A stretch of 64,000 bases of DNA from Phalacrocorax aristotelis (Eukaryota; Chordata; Aves; Suliformes; Phalacrocoracidae), in the NCBI RefSeq assembly GCF_949628215.1, contig NC_134286.1:3596001-3660000 (forward strand). The letters are read 5' to 3'. Within the stretch, counting starts at the first letter, position 1. Each line of letters opens with the position of its first letter. Position numbers and translations under genes: made by a program. Below, piece after piece: positions 12,701 through 24,370 of the stretch. A model generated the notes under the pieces. It saw only the letters and a program-made list of their open reading frames with translations, made no database searches and was not told the origin of the DNA.

Positions 12701-13784
12701 ATAAGTTAATGCAAGCTGTTATCCTGTACTGACTGATGAAGTGGAAGAAGGAGAAAGTAAAGAAATACACTGGCGAAGTACCTTACTGAGGTAACCGTGA
12801 TTATACAGGCATTACAAGACATGTTTGAAATTTAGTCTTCCAGAGAGAAATCCCAAAAGAATCGCACGGTAGTACCTCAGCTCTGTGCTCCTATGGCTCC
12901 AGCTCTCCTTCCAATTTCTGTGCAGGTTGTTACAATACAAAAAGTGACATGATGCTTCAGTCAGGAAAATAACTCCATCTTATAACTAATTTTTAAAAAT
13001 TAGAGAGTTTTGTACAACTGCATGGTGTCCTTTTGAAGGATGTCTGTCTTGCATTTTAATATTAACGGCATTTGAACCAATATAGAAAGTATAATGCATG
13101 TGTTTTCACTAGAGAATGTTACGTAATTACAATATATCCAATTATCTCTTAGTTACATGAATTTCTGTTTATGAACATGGGTAATACTGTATAGTTAATA
13201 TATCTAGGTTTGTTCTAAACACCAGTAACAGCTCAATATGTAAAGTGTAATATGCCATTTCTACCAAAAACCCCATTATTTGAGCCTGCCGGCTGGTAAG
13301 CATGATAGATCCATCATTAAAACGGTAAAACAGCGGAGATTCTTAGCTGATAGGAAAATGTGTGTATGTGGGATGATCCTTTTTTCTCTCAAGTTCTGTT
13401 ACGAATTTTAGGTTACTCGAGGTAAAACATTTATATCTACCACCTGCACGTTATTACAAAGCACAGAATTTCATTTCAGGTAGTCCTAATAGTAAACTAT
13501 CGTTTCTTACATAACATGCTCTAGGCAAAGCTGATCCCAGCTTGTCAACAGTGGCTTGAATTCTATGACTTTTGATGTCCCTTTTTCTATGATATGTGAA
13601 TATGTAAATAGAAATGTATGTATGCATAAATATGAATTTATAAATAGATTAGGCAAATTATTTTCTGAAATATCCATTTCTCCCCATTGCAGTCGTCTGT
13701 GGTGTGATCTCACAACTGTTTTCTGTGTTTTCAAACCTGAGGGGGCACATTCAGAACTCAGTTACATGGCAGCAAATACTGAGT
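9786..13784. other. Intergenic, nothing firm recognised
   Basis: AT-rich, apparently unique. A possible spliced exon at 10354-10452 on the plus strand is discussed under findings. A 152-codon open frame on the plus strand near 10715-11173 runs across a poly(A) tract and looks like chance. No RNA gene or named repeat was recognised. Confidence 0.45.
10796..10813. repeat. Poly(A) tract, 18 bases
   Basis: Eighteen consecutive A residues on the plus strand. No transposon body was recognised immediately upstream, so it is listed only as a homopolymer. Confidence 0.85.
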
Positions 13785-13850
13785 AACTGCCCTGAAGTTA
13801 ATGGAATTACTCCCATCAGCACAATGTAAGTGAAAATTTATCCCTTCTCT
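13785..13850. repeat. Old sauropsid interspersed repeat relic
   Basis: The stretch contains 'tgaagttaatggaattactc', then 'agcacaatgtaagtgaaaat' and 'ttatccc'. This matches a phrase frequent in turtle and crocodile DNA ('tgaagtcaatggaattactc', '...gtgtaagtgagagcagaat'). The family name is uncertain. Similar relics occur at 21425, 23040, 27505, 40205, 44855 and 47265. Confidence 0.45.
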
Positions 13851-16800
13851 ATTACAGAGGCAACTGAATTTTACCGATCGAGTGAAGATAGGAAACTCCT
13901 TCCAATTACATTTTATACCATGAATACAAATGTCATGTTCTCCTGGTATATCCAGAGTATTTAACACTAAAGTACATTTGTTACATGTACTACAGGTACA
14001 AAGAAAGAAACAGAAAAGCCCCCCTCCCACGTTCTTACACACAAGTAGCTCAGCAGCGCTGAAGCTATCCTGGCTCTCTAACCCTGCCCTTTGAATAATT
14101 CTGCTGACGTGCTTGGAGGGTTCACATGAACAGGGAAAGCAAGTGTTGGCCCCTTGTGTAAAGGCATATTTAGATAGAAGGTCATTCAAGATAATTCTGC
14201 TTATGAAGAAGACTGTTCATTTGAGTCAACCAATTTTATAATTATGTGTTACTCTTAAAGTGGAATTTTGGATGTTATTTTCTTTGATATCTTTATGACT
14301 CATACTTCAGTTGAGCAAAGCAAGCTACAATTTGCTAATGCAAGTGTGTACAAATTTGAAACTGGTTAGGTCGGGTGTGTCTGCCTATAGAAACATGCAT
14401 TTTCTTATAGTTTTCAATAAATGTTACCGGTGCAAAATTATCTGGCTACATCTTAGTTGAATTTAAATATTTCATAGTTTGAATACCATTCTTTAAAAGT
14501 TAATTTAACTGGGTAACTGTTGAGGTTCAGAACAGGGAAACTGCATTAATTATGAAAAAAAACCAATAACTGAGTAAGAACGCGTCTCTCTTGATCAGGT
14601 CACATAGGTTATATAACCGGCTGGCATCACGTCTTTTGTACACACAGGCCCACTTCCCTCACACGTCCTGTGGAAGGCAGGGGGCAACTGGTTTTCATTT
14701 GAGAGAACGAAGAAATTATTCGTTTTGTTTTCCTTGGGGCTGTAGCTCATAGTTTGGAAAGCTTGGAGCGGACCTGCTCCTTCCTTACCATTTTGCAAAG
14801 ACGAAGGGGAGCACAGCCTACCGCTCATTGCTACGCTGCGTGGAACGCCGCCAACGTCGTTTTCAGGGGTTCATAGTCCATGTTATGTAGGTATTTAGTA
14901 AAAGCTAGACAAACTCACCAGATACAGGAAAGAGTAGCAGCATGTAGGCACTCACGGCTCTGCTCTCCCATTGTGTGCTTGTGGGGTTTGGCTCAGGCGC
15001 TGGAAGAGCAGACAGGGCACTCCTCATCTGAGAATGGGCATCTCTGGAGCAGACGTAACCTATGAAATGCAAGCGAGTCTGTAAACTGCTTTGGTTATGT
15101 CAACAGACAAACAAGTCATCAGCAATCCCCAGAAGAAGGGAAATAAAGAGGTAGCTTGATCCAAGTCTGTTAGATCCAAGTAGCTGTCTTCTAGCTGAAA
15201 ACCTAGTCTTCAAAATCTTTCTGTCTTCCCCTCTAAGCTAGTGCAGCTGTGGACCATTAGCAGTTCAGAGCTGGAATGCAATCATAGTCATCACAGTATA
15301 AAAAACAAATTCAAGTCTTTTTGAGGAATCTTACTGACAGACTGGGACTTTGGGGAAAAAATATAAAAATATAGCTTGTATTTAAATGGAGGTAACTCTC
15401 CCCAGTGCATTTACTTGTACTATTTGAAATCCCACTTTATCAGTCATACACTTGTGATACATTGTATGAGAAAAATAAGGCTTACAAATCAATATTTCAG
15501 TTTATTGCTTTGCAATACAGTTTGTTTATTATTTTTATATTTATAAATATGTAGAAAATAATTGTATCACTTGCTTTCTCAAAATAAATATGCTTTTTGA
15601 TCTACCAATCCAAATGTTTCAGAAGAACTGAGTGATTAGTATCGTATCTAAAACTGTGATTATTTTAATAAACACAAAGCAAGATATTGGACTAAGTATG
15701 ACTCCAACTGTGAGGGATTTATAGTGATAAAAATACACAGATGCCATCTGTACCAACAGAAGAACACTCATCACAAATTTGTCTTACGGCAACACTTCCC
15801 TTTCATTTATACTGAAGTAAGCGCTATTTCTTTTAAAATGATACTGACAGTAAAATACAGCCACTTTTAAAATGAGTAATCTAACAGTAGGAGAAATACA
15901 CTGAAAACCATGAACTGAAATACTCATTTGATTTGCTTAAGGCCTCCATGATGTATCACTGAATGCTCACCAAATATTAAGCGAGGTTTGCCAGACTAGC
16001 TATGCTAGCTTAGTAGCTGCTTCCATACAAAGAGGTTTTGTTGGGTGTAACATCCCTTACCCCTCCCAGAGAAAATCAAAACAAAAAAAATACCTCAACC
16101 AAAATGGCAAAAGCTTTAAGTTCAGAACCCAGCCTAAGTCATTAGTCTGACTTCATCAGCTTGTCTATGATACATTTGCCAGCATCTTTGCCAGTTCAGC
16201 ATTAAGCAAGAGGGCCATGGGGTATGCACCAGGGAAACTAGGGCAGGCAGTGAGAACAGTGATAAATATCAGTCAACTTCAAATACTAACAGCAAGATCA
16301 AAAGAAAAGTAGAATTTAAATAAAATCTGCACACAGAGAACTTCATTAGCAGCAGTTGCAGAACCAAAGATATGACACCGAAAGCATTATTAATTTCCAA
16401 CCATGCACCAGACACTGAGAGTTTTGAGAATGGTGAGGATTACCATCACCCATATACACGCAAGAAACTGATGCAAGTGCAGGACACAGGATAGGTTCTA
16501 GCTTGGTCCCCCTGTTGAGGATGCACAGCCACAGCTGTGTGATCTTTGCCTTGCATTCTCAGTTCTGCATTGCCTCTGACCTTCACTGGATGTAGTGAGG
16601 AAGGTCGATTACGTACTCCCACAGCCTTTTAAAAATATTTTTTACGAGCAGTGGCCTTAAAGTACCTCCGTTCTGCTTTGGGTTCTAAAATATGGCAAGA
16701 ATGTAAATTGAAGTGCAGAGTAAATCCGTATTTATTTCTGATTTTTGTTCTACAACTGTGTTTCCACCCCCACTTCTGTCCATGCTCCATCCCTTCCAAA

Positions 16801-19069
16801 TTTCCTTTGTATCAAAAAGCTGACAGATCTAGCTTCTGAAAACTTCAAGCTAGTTTTCTTGTTGAAATTTAGGAAAACAGAACAGCTGTCATTCAAACAT
16901 ACTTCAGCAAGTGGCAAGCCTGTTCACTTTCAAATGTTTATACCCCCAAAATCAACACTTAAATGACGTGTCCTACTGACATGTCCTACAAAACACATTC
17001 AGATCCGACAGACATGTGGAACAAACATACGCCGGGCCCCAGGTTCCAGAGTTCCTACACATCCAATGTTTGGGATATTTTTAATATCTCTTTCTTTATT
17101 ATTTTGAACTGCACAGAGTTTTCTGGTCCAGTGCTCTTTGTTAGTCAGGTTATGAATTTGCCTTCTTGGAGTGAGACTGGGTAATAATTCCACCTGAAGC
17201 AATTTACCACATGCAGGCACAGCCAACAGGATAAGCACCAACTGTTGCCACAAGCTGAATGACTGAAGCTGCTTCTTCCATGCAGATTTTATGATTCTGG
17301 TGTCCAAACGGGACTGCACTAGTATGCCACACTCAGATCCAAGATCTTTTTCCTCCTTAACCAAATTGTGAGATGAAGAAGCCTTTACTTACTAGCTGGC
17401 CAGTAAGCATTTGTTCATGACAGTACTATGAAGGTCCTCATTAAATCTTCTAAAATGAAGTGCACTGAATGCAACTTCAACAAATAAAGTCCAATTTATC
17501 ACGGACTAGGGAAAGACACAGTTAAAACTCAGTTCTTGATAGCTTTTCTTGTAAGAAACCAAACAACTTTTAGATTCCAGAGAAATATCATAGAAATTAA
17601 AAATAAGTTTACCGTACGACATACCAGATAAACCCCGGCAGCTTGGTTTCCATCATTTAAGCCCTGCTACTCATTCTAGGGGGTGGATTTTTAATTCAAA
17701 CTTTGATGCTGCTATGTTCATTATCAGATTTTCCACACTAGTCAAATGCCACTTACGTGCCAGGAAGAAATGCAAAAGTAGCTGATCTGAAATTATTTTC
17801 CCTAATCACATTTTCCTTCCAGATGCAAATAAAAATTGTGTATAAAGGTGTATCTGTATAATGCAATTACATGACTTGTATCAAGTAGATACGATAAATA
17901 CAATCCAAAATTAAATAACTGCACCTAAAAATTCTATGAAAATATATTCTTGCCCTTTAATAATCCTCTTCACCTGTCACCAACCACATTATGGACATTT
18001 CTCTGCTGGTTTTTAAAAGTCAAAATAATGTAATGTCCTTTCTAAAGTCATAAGCATTCCCTCTTAGCATGGTTGACCATTGATTTTTCACTAATGTTAC
18101 CAGAAATAACCCCAGCAAGCAATAGACACTTTTCTATAAAAGGTGCCTATATATACTTTCTGCTGATTAAGTAAAAGTTGCATATATCTTTATGATGTCC
18201 ATGCTGCAAAATGCTTTAATCTAAACCTTTTTCTCTCTTTTTCCTCTTTTGAAAAGTGGTGGAAGATTGCTTCAGGTATTTGCACTCAACAGTACTCCCA
18301 CACTGAGAACAACACAGCAGGAATAATATAAAAATGTGGCCAAAGACTGGGGGAAAAAAGCTATTTTATATTTTTCACTATCAATTTACAGAGATGAATG
18401 GCATCCATGTACCAACAGTTTTCATACCTTCATACCCCAAAATTAATGGGAGAACATGTCCAAACATCTTTGTGTAAAAACACCTGTAAAGGAAAGAACA
18501 GACACTTGAAAATAAATGTGACACTATAATTTGCATATAAAACAGCTCATAGCTTGAAGAATAAACAAGGTTAACAAACAGTTTGTATCTATCTTCTGAA
18601 AAAGCAAAAACCAAAGGTAATAATTCATTAATCTATACAATTCCCTTATAGTACTCGTTACAGGTATGTTATGTCATGCTATTATCAAAAGTTATACTTC
18701 TCAGAAATACTGCTGGGTCTCCAATTTTTTACCCGTTCTGGTGAATTTCAGCTGCTTGCTTACTTCACAGCTCCTACAGACTTCACCTTTTATCTACAGA
18801 CGGACACTCTTAATACTTCTGTTTAAAATCTGACAATTTTCATTTAATTGAAAGAAAAATGCCTAATCAAAGCCACCGAAGATAAGCAATTGCGACATAT
18901 GGCTCCCCAGCTGGGAAAGTGTCTGACCAACGTATCAGCAATTTGAGAGACAGAGACAAACAGCCCCATCAAACACCCTTTCACCAAGGGACAGGTGCAC
19001 TGGGATGGAAGCCAAACGACCATGCTTCAAAGACCCAATTATTGAGCAAAACCATACGAAGGCAGCAGG
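13851..19069. other. Intergenic, nothing firm recognised
   Basis: No exon supported by splice sites and family resemblance. The 143-codon minus-strand frame ending near 13758 overlaps the repeat relic above and is probably not coding. 14590-15060 is somewhat richer in GC than its surroundings. About 15340-15600 is very AT-rich. Confidence 0.4.
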
Positions 19070-19150
19070 TATTGTTCCCCCATTTTACAAATGAGGTTAC
19101 CGAGAGGTTGCACAAGAACCCTTTTGGAAATAGCTGGGAAGGAATCCATA
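19070..19150 (-). mobile_element. MIR-like SINE relic, antisense
   Basis: The plus strand contains 'cccccattttacaaatgagg' followed by 'ttaccgagaggttgcacaag', which parallels the reverse complement of the MIR core ('ccccattttacagatgagg... ctgaggcacagagaggttaa'). The rest of the element is not readable. An L2-type 3' end shares part of this phrase and is the main alternative. Confidence 0.42.
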
Positions 19151-19300
19151 TGTTTGTTATGACAAAACCTATTTTCATCCACTTAACTGACACTCAGAAA
19201 AAAAACTAATCCAAATGTATGTTTCTGATTACGCAAGGCAGGCAGACACTTACACTTTCATCACCAGCCTCAGTGTAAATATTTAACTTATCACAAACTA

Positions 19301-19921
19301 TTACAGTTTTAATGTGAACATTTCACTCAGGATGGCCGGACTCTGCCCTCCTATTTTTGTTGGGATTGAGACCACACACCTTGCAACAATGTGATGCCGT
19401 TTCCCGCAAGGTTCAATGAAAGCAAACCTGTTGTTAGGAAATACGGCAAGGAGGTAGTAGAGAGAAACACGAATCTGAATATGGAAGCAGTTGATAAGAG
19501 GCTGTATCAAATTGAGGGCCCTCATCTGTGGGAAACGGCGTACAACAGAGGACAGCAGATGACCACCACGGCACAGAAGGCAGGGACAGGATGGGCGAGA
19601 CAGAATGAGACTGCGAGCCCTGAAGTAAGCGTGTCCAAAGGAGAAAGCTATGTTCAGATTAATGCAGGGAGACTGCAGGAGAAAACAGAGTGTGGGCACG
19701 ATCGGGGGGGGGAAAGGATGCACTGGGTTGCTGGGGCAGTGAAAGAAAAAGGAAGCAGAGAAGGACAGTAATAAGGAGGGGAAAGAATTGCAGCTCAATA
19801 CATCCTGAGATATATGACAAGTGTACAGAAACTGGCCCCGCGAGGCTACAAGGAGACCAAAATTTGGAATTATGGTTAAAAAAAACTTCAAAAGTACATT
19901 TAAAATAGTCACAGTGATCAC
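19301..19921 (-). other. 206-codon open frame, probably not coding
   Basis: This is the longest uninterrupted frame in the window. The predicted product is rich in Leu, Ser, Phe, Pro and Cys, with stretches that would score as membrane segments only through composition. A 126-codon frame lies opposite it on the plus strand at 19391-19771. I recognise no domain. No strong promoter, splice or poly(A) context was identified. The segment has higher GC than its neighbours, which lengthens chance frames. Confidence 0.12.
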
Positions 19922-20053
19922 ATTTTTTTTTCTAGAGACTCAAAATTTAGAAAACACACCAAAGTCAGTTTCATTAAAATGTATCTCTCAAAGTCAACCT
20001 TGGTGTGATTTTTTGTATTTATGGAACCAGAACTGTCTCCTTTCAAATGTGTG

Positions 20054-20069
20054 TATATATATATATATA
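20054..20069. repeat. (TA)8 microsatellite
   Basis: Eight TA dinucleotides preceded by a short GTG run. Likely variable in length among individuals. Confidence 0.9.
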
Positions 20070-20814
20070 AAGCCTTCAAAATGTCTGAGTAAATACATTC
20101 AGATTTAGTCCCGGGGCATATGCTAAGTATCTTGGACACTTTTAACGGTCTTTCAATCTCTGTTTTCAAACACAAAGTTTTTAAAGCGCAATGTCAGATA
20201 TCATTCAAATCACATGGTAAAACTGATTTCCATTACATAATTCAGAACAGTTGATAGTAAGAAAGTTAGAGAACACCTCCCTCTACTGTTCCTTTCTTAT
20301 AAAAAAAAAAATGCTGCTTAAGTACTTTTAGATCAAAAGCTGAAAGTAGAGGTACATTCAAGAGAAGCACAAAACTGTATTTTTCATGTGACACTTTTTT
20401 TTTAAAAAAAGAAAACACTAAATATAGTAACCTCCAGCTGAGCGAAAAAGAGGAGATTGTAAACCATATTCAAAGGGAAGAGTATAATCTGAGAAGGAAG
20501 AAGGGAAGAAAACAACCAAAAGGCATACTGAAGGGCATATGCCTCTTGTATTTGGATAGAACAGATCTAGCAACACAGTGTCATCTGTGTATGAGAACCT
20601 CAGGTGAAACAGCCCATGTTCAGCTTGTATTAGTACGTCAGCGATAGGTCGTTCCAATTTTCTTAGGTACTAAAAAAATTGCACGTATTTCTATTCTGAC
20701 TGTTTGGGCTTTGGATCTTAAGGTCCGCAAGCCATCTGCATCCCAAGCCCATGAAAACTATATTCCAAGCTCCAAGAATTAAACCTCAGGAACTAGCATC
20801 ATCAGTGAAATAAG

Positions 20815-21375
20815 GGCATCAGAGAAGTGCCATACTGCATCTATCCGAGTATCCTGTCTTCATAATGTCTAGTAGCAAATCCTTAGGGAAAGAGTGTACG
20901 GATCAGGTTAGACAGGGTGGTCTTTCCTCAGGTACTCTGCCCTAGCTTCTGATAACCAGGAGTCTGGGACCGAGATTTCATCTAGACCATTGTATCTAAT
21001 AGCAACTGAGCAATTCTGGCTTTGTTAATTTTCCCCAAACTCTTTTGTTCCTTTTAATCCTAAAAGTTTTGCAAATTTGCAAAAACGTACTTCCTTTTAC
21101 TTGTTTTAAAGCATCACGCTGATAATTAACTGCTTTTTTTGCTTAAGCAAACCAGCAATTATCATCCTGCATTTACTTTCAAACCCTTCTTCATTATATC
21201 AACCATTATCATATCCCCCTTCTGTCCTCTGTCTCCCAGGCTGCCCTCATACAGAAGCCATTCGTACCGCTGTTGGTCCGTGTTGTTCTCTGGCTCTTTT
21301 CTGGTCCTGCTACATCTTTCTTAAGCTGAGGTGACCAGCACCACAGTGCTTACCACATGGACGCGCCGTAAGCAG
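20815..21375 (-). mobile_element. Old CR1-family LINE fragment, antisense
   Basis: The plus strand follows the reverse complement of an ancient CR1 3' region over more than 500 bases. Blocks in order: 'gtgccatactgcatctatcc' and 'gagtatcctgtctt' near 20828; 'ctagcttctgataaccagga' then 'gtctgggacc' near 20943; 'acttccttttacttgtttta' near 21090; 'atcatatcccccttctgtcc' near 21207; and 'ctgaggtgaccagcaccaca' near 21326. Each has a recognisable counterpart in the CR1 copies of turtles and crocodiles, in the same order. Divergence is high and no reverse-transcriptase frame survives. Confidence 0.68.
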
Positions 21376-21424
21376 TTACAGTGGCACAACGATGTTTCTG
21401 AGTTCCGCTCACAAAATATTTTCT

Positions 21425-21480
21425 GTGTGATTCTAAATCCATGGGAAATTTGCCCATTGATTCAGCTGAATTAGAAATTA
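21425..21480. repeat. Old sauropsid interspersed repeat relic
   Basis: 'gtgattctaaatccatggga' followed by 'aatttgcccattgattcagc' resembles the 'gggagttttgccattgacttca' type phrase of the same unnamed old repeat noted elsewhere here. It lies directly after the CR1 fragment. Confidence 0.4.
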
Positions 21481-23039
21481 ACCACAAAAGCTAATTTAGA
21501 AAAAAAAAATCTGAATAAAACATCCACACGCTTTGGATATCTTTCCAAATCAAATCTGAGATCAATTGGAATTTTATTATGCTTGTCTATACCCATCTTT
21601 GTCTACGACGAAAGTTGGGCCTAACTGTAATAGTCCCTGAACGTTGCGTCTGCTTTCCTAAAAAAGGATGCGGCATGTTTCAACAAACTGCAGTAAGTTC
21701 ATGCAATAAAAGACAAAAGTGTAAGACACATAAACACCTATGGTACAAATTAATGATTAGTCTTTCCTGCAACTAGGATTGTGTACCTTATAATCTGTCA
21801 CGTTTGAAAGTGCATTTTATCTTATGATTCAGTGTGAAAAAAGAAATATCAGAAGTAAGGGTCTGCTTCCCTCCACACTGGTTATATACTCTAATAAAAA
21901 CTCCAGTACCTACTTGTAACAGAACCATTCTTCGGTATCAGTGTGAGTCGTCTCTTTTTTTAAGATGTTATGATTAGGCTTTAAACGTTTAGAATTCACA
22001 ATCTGCAAAGTAAAATCTTGTGCATGAGCTATGATAAGAGCAAGCTTCCTACTTAGGATATAAGCATGTGCTATCTCGTTGTCTGTCAGAAAACAGTTTT
22101 GAAAACGTTTAAGTGCTACATATGCAGGGTTCTGGTTTCTTAAATGAGATTTTTATCCAACATGCCCAGAGGCAACTCACACATTCATCAGCTGCAGTAT
22201 CTGCAATCACCCAGTTATTCTGCTAACTAGTGGATTCCAAAAGAACAGATTTTGGTCAAATGAAAGCATAGTATTAAAATGCTCTCAGTTCTACAAGTGC
22301 AAGCAGGCTGCTTTTCGCTGTGCTAAGCATTCCCAAAACAATTTTAAAAACCAAGCAAAAAGAAATAGGATTTGCTTTGCACCTTCAGGGGTAGGAGATA
22401 ACTCATTTAAAGACACACGATCAGCAGTGATACAGGCAGCTCTCGTCATAACCGTCTGCTCCAAATAAGCAAAACTTCACCTCTGGATAACTGGGAGGAT
22501 TCCTGCTTTACATGTTTGTTAAAAAGTGATTGAGAACAGAATTTCAGCAGCTAAACTTTAACTACATGTTGTAAGCAGCGGCATTACAGAGCATGAATAA
22601 CTTAAAATCAAGATGTGGCCCATGAGAAGTTAAAACTACAATACTTGTCTGCTGTTTTTGGGGTCTTTGCTTTGTAAGTGAAGCATATAGGGATATGTTC
22701 ATCATCCTTAAAGGAAGCAAAGAGACTCTTAACACGTAAAAATACTTTGAATTCCTGGTACACCTTAGCTTTAATTTGTGAGGAACTCAAAGAGCAGAGT
22801 GAGGAGCTACTGCAGGCTGTTTAGCGTGTCGGGATGGGAGGGCGCTGGGAAACAGGATATTGTGGAAGGGGCACAGCAAGCCTAGCGCTGCACAGAGGGG
22901 CAAAAAGACACGTACAGTTCAGTGGTTCAATTTTCTTGCTTTGATACCATGGCTATGTAATAGTCATTGCTGTTTCATAATGCAGAGCTCTCTTGTTCAT
23001 ATACTTTAAATATTCAAGACAATTCCTATTAAAGAATAA
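21481..23039. other. Intergenic, nothing recognised
   Basis: No supported exon, RNA gene or named repeat. 22800-22920 is a GC-richer patch with no open structure that I can assign. Confidence 0.4.
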
Positions 23040-23080
23040 ACCAAAATTTTGCCCTCAGTTATCTTCTCATGCCACTAGCT
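23040..23080 (+). repeat. Old sauropsid interspersed repeat relic
   Basis: 'ccaaaattttgccctcagtt' and the following 'atcttctcatgcc' match the opening phrase of the same old repeat ('ccaaattctgccctcagtta...'). Only a short part is readable. Confidence 0.4.
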
Positions 23081-24109
23081 GCCCTTTTGAATCTGATTAT
23101 TTAGAATTTTAAAAGTTAGAGAGTAATTTTCAATATTCTTTGTGTTTGGTCAAACTACTTCTTACTCTGTTAGCCTTAAATTACTTCATTTCAACAATTT
23201 GTGTTTGCTACTAAGCTTTTCCATGGAGATATTATAGAGGGTACATTTAGTACAGTGCACTTACTACTTGTGGCCCATAGTGCAGCAGAGAACCTTTCTT
23301 GGTATTATGTGACCTAATGTCGTTTTGTTATTTTTGTTTCAAAAATCCACTTATACTTTAGTCCCTTCAGTTAACAGATTATGGAACTCATTTCATCATC
23401 AGATGTTTACTGTTGTTTCTGCAAGAGGTAGGTATATGCACTGAGTGTTTTTCAACTGTCTTACCTACGAATATCAAAGGGAAATTTTATTCTAATCTAT
23501 GCTTGGTCTTTCAATGAGTTACCTAAACTACTGCAAATTTATTTGAAACACTGTTAGAGAAAAAAAAAAAATAATCAGCCTATCTACAGTGGCCAGCCAA
23601 ATAACATCTAAACCCTTTTTGGTATGTTACATCTAACTCACTTAATAGCTCATTAAAGCCCAAGTCACTACAATTTTTTACTCATTTACTTTTGCCTTTA
23701 AAACGAACAAACAAAAAAACCCCAAACCAACCATAAAAGCACAGTCACAAATTTCAGTGTAAAATTAAGTTCTTCATCCTCTACCAACTATTTCAAACGT
23801 ACCATTCGCAGGTTGTGCTTAATCACTTTAATACACTAAATTAAATGAAAGTAAACACAGAAAATAATATTAAAAGATATACTAAGTGGTATAAAAGACA
23901 GTGATAAACCTGTAGCATGCTGTTTAACCTGAGTTTGCATGGAGTTAGATTTTCTGTTGCTGCGTTTTTAACTTATGTCACTCAAATTTGTGCTTTTTCT
24001 CACAATCCCTTCCAGAAGCACCACTCGTACAAACTGCGTTGTATTTCTTGCTCATACAAGCGATAATTCAAGCGAATTTGGATTCAGCTACACTTCTGGC
24101 ATGTATTTG

Positions 24110-24200
24110 GAGAAACCCAGGGCAGCCCCAAAAGCTGGGGACGGTGACGCCCGAGGCGCAGCCCAGCCCGGCCGCCCCCGGCGCCCTTCCCGGCAGGTGT
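24110..24200. other. CpG-dense GC island of about 90 bp
   Basis: Within an AT-rich intergenic region this stretch is mostly G and C. It carries nine CpG dinucleotides between about 24139 and 24194 (for example 'gcccggccgcccccggcgcc'). Its right end, CGGCAG followed by GTGTCAG at 24196, could serve as a splice donor on the plus strand, which would make the island a candidate first exon of a non-coding RNA. No TATA box or recognised promoter motif. An inserted GC-rich fragment is the alternative. Confidence 0.5.
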
Positions 24201-24201
24201 C

Positions 24202-24227
24202 AGTGTAAGGCAGCTCTGCCTTACACT
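24202..24227. repeat. Perfect inverted repeat, 11-bp stem, 4-base loop
   Basis: agtgtaaggca (24202-24212), loop gctc, tgccttacact (24217-24227). All eleven pairs match. It directly follows the CpG-dense segment. The stem is too short for a microRNA precursor, and no T-run follows it. Confidence 0.9.
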
Positions 24228-24246
24228 TTATATGCCTTTATATGCC
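24227..24246. repeat. 10-bp tandem duplication
   Basis: tttatatgcc is present twice in direct succession (24227-24236 and 24237-24246), sharing its first base with the end of the hairpin. Confidence 0.9.
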
Positions 24247-24261
24247 CAGTTCTCCCAGAAC

Positions 24262-24370
24262 ATAAAATTACATTATGAATCCCATTTGACAAATAAACTG
24301 AGACAGAGAGATACGTCCCAAAACACAATGAACTGCTGGAAACGCGGAAATGGGAATCACGTTTACATTT
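24262..24370 (-). mobile_element. MIR-like SINE relic, antisense
   Basis: 'cccatttgacaaataaactg' followed by 'agacagagagatacgtccca' parallels the reverse complement of the MIR core. A diverged remainder includes 'gaaatgggaatcac' where MIR has '...ggattcgaac'. Partial and eroded. Confidence 0.42.

Noticed and set aside
13758..14189. 143-codon minus-strand open frame
   Set aside because: Its C-terminal end overlaps the old repeat relic at 13785-13850, and no domain is recognisable.
24202..24227. Hairpin considered as a rho-independent terminator or microRNA precursor
   Set aside because: The DNA is from a eukaryote, there is no following T-run, and an 11-bp stem is too short for a microRNA precursor.
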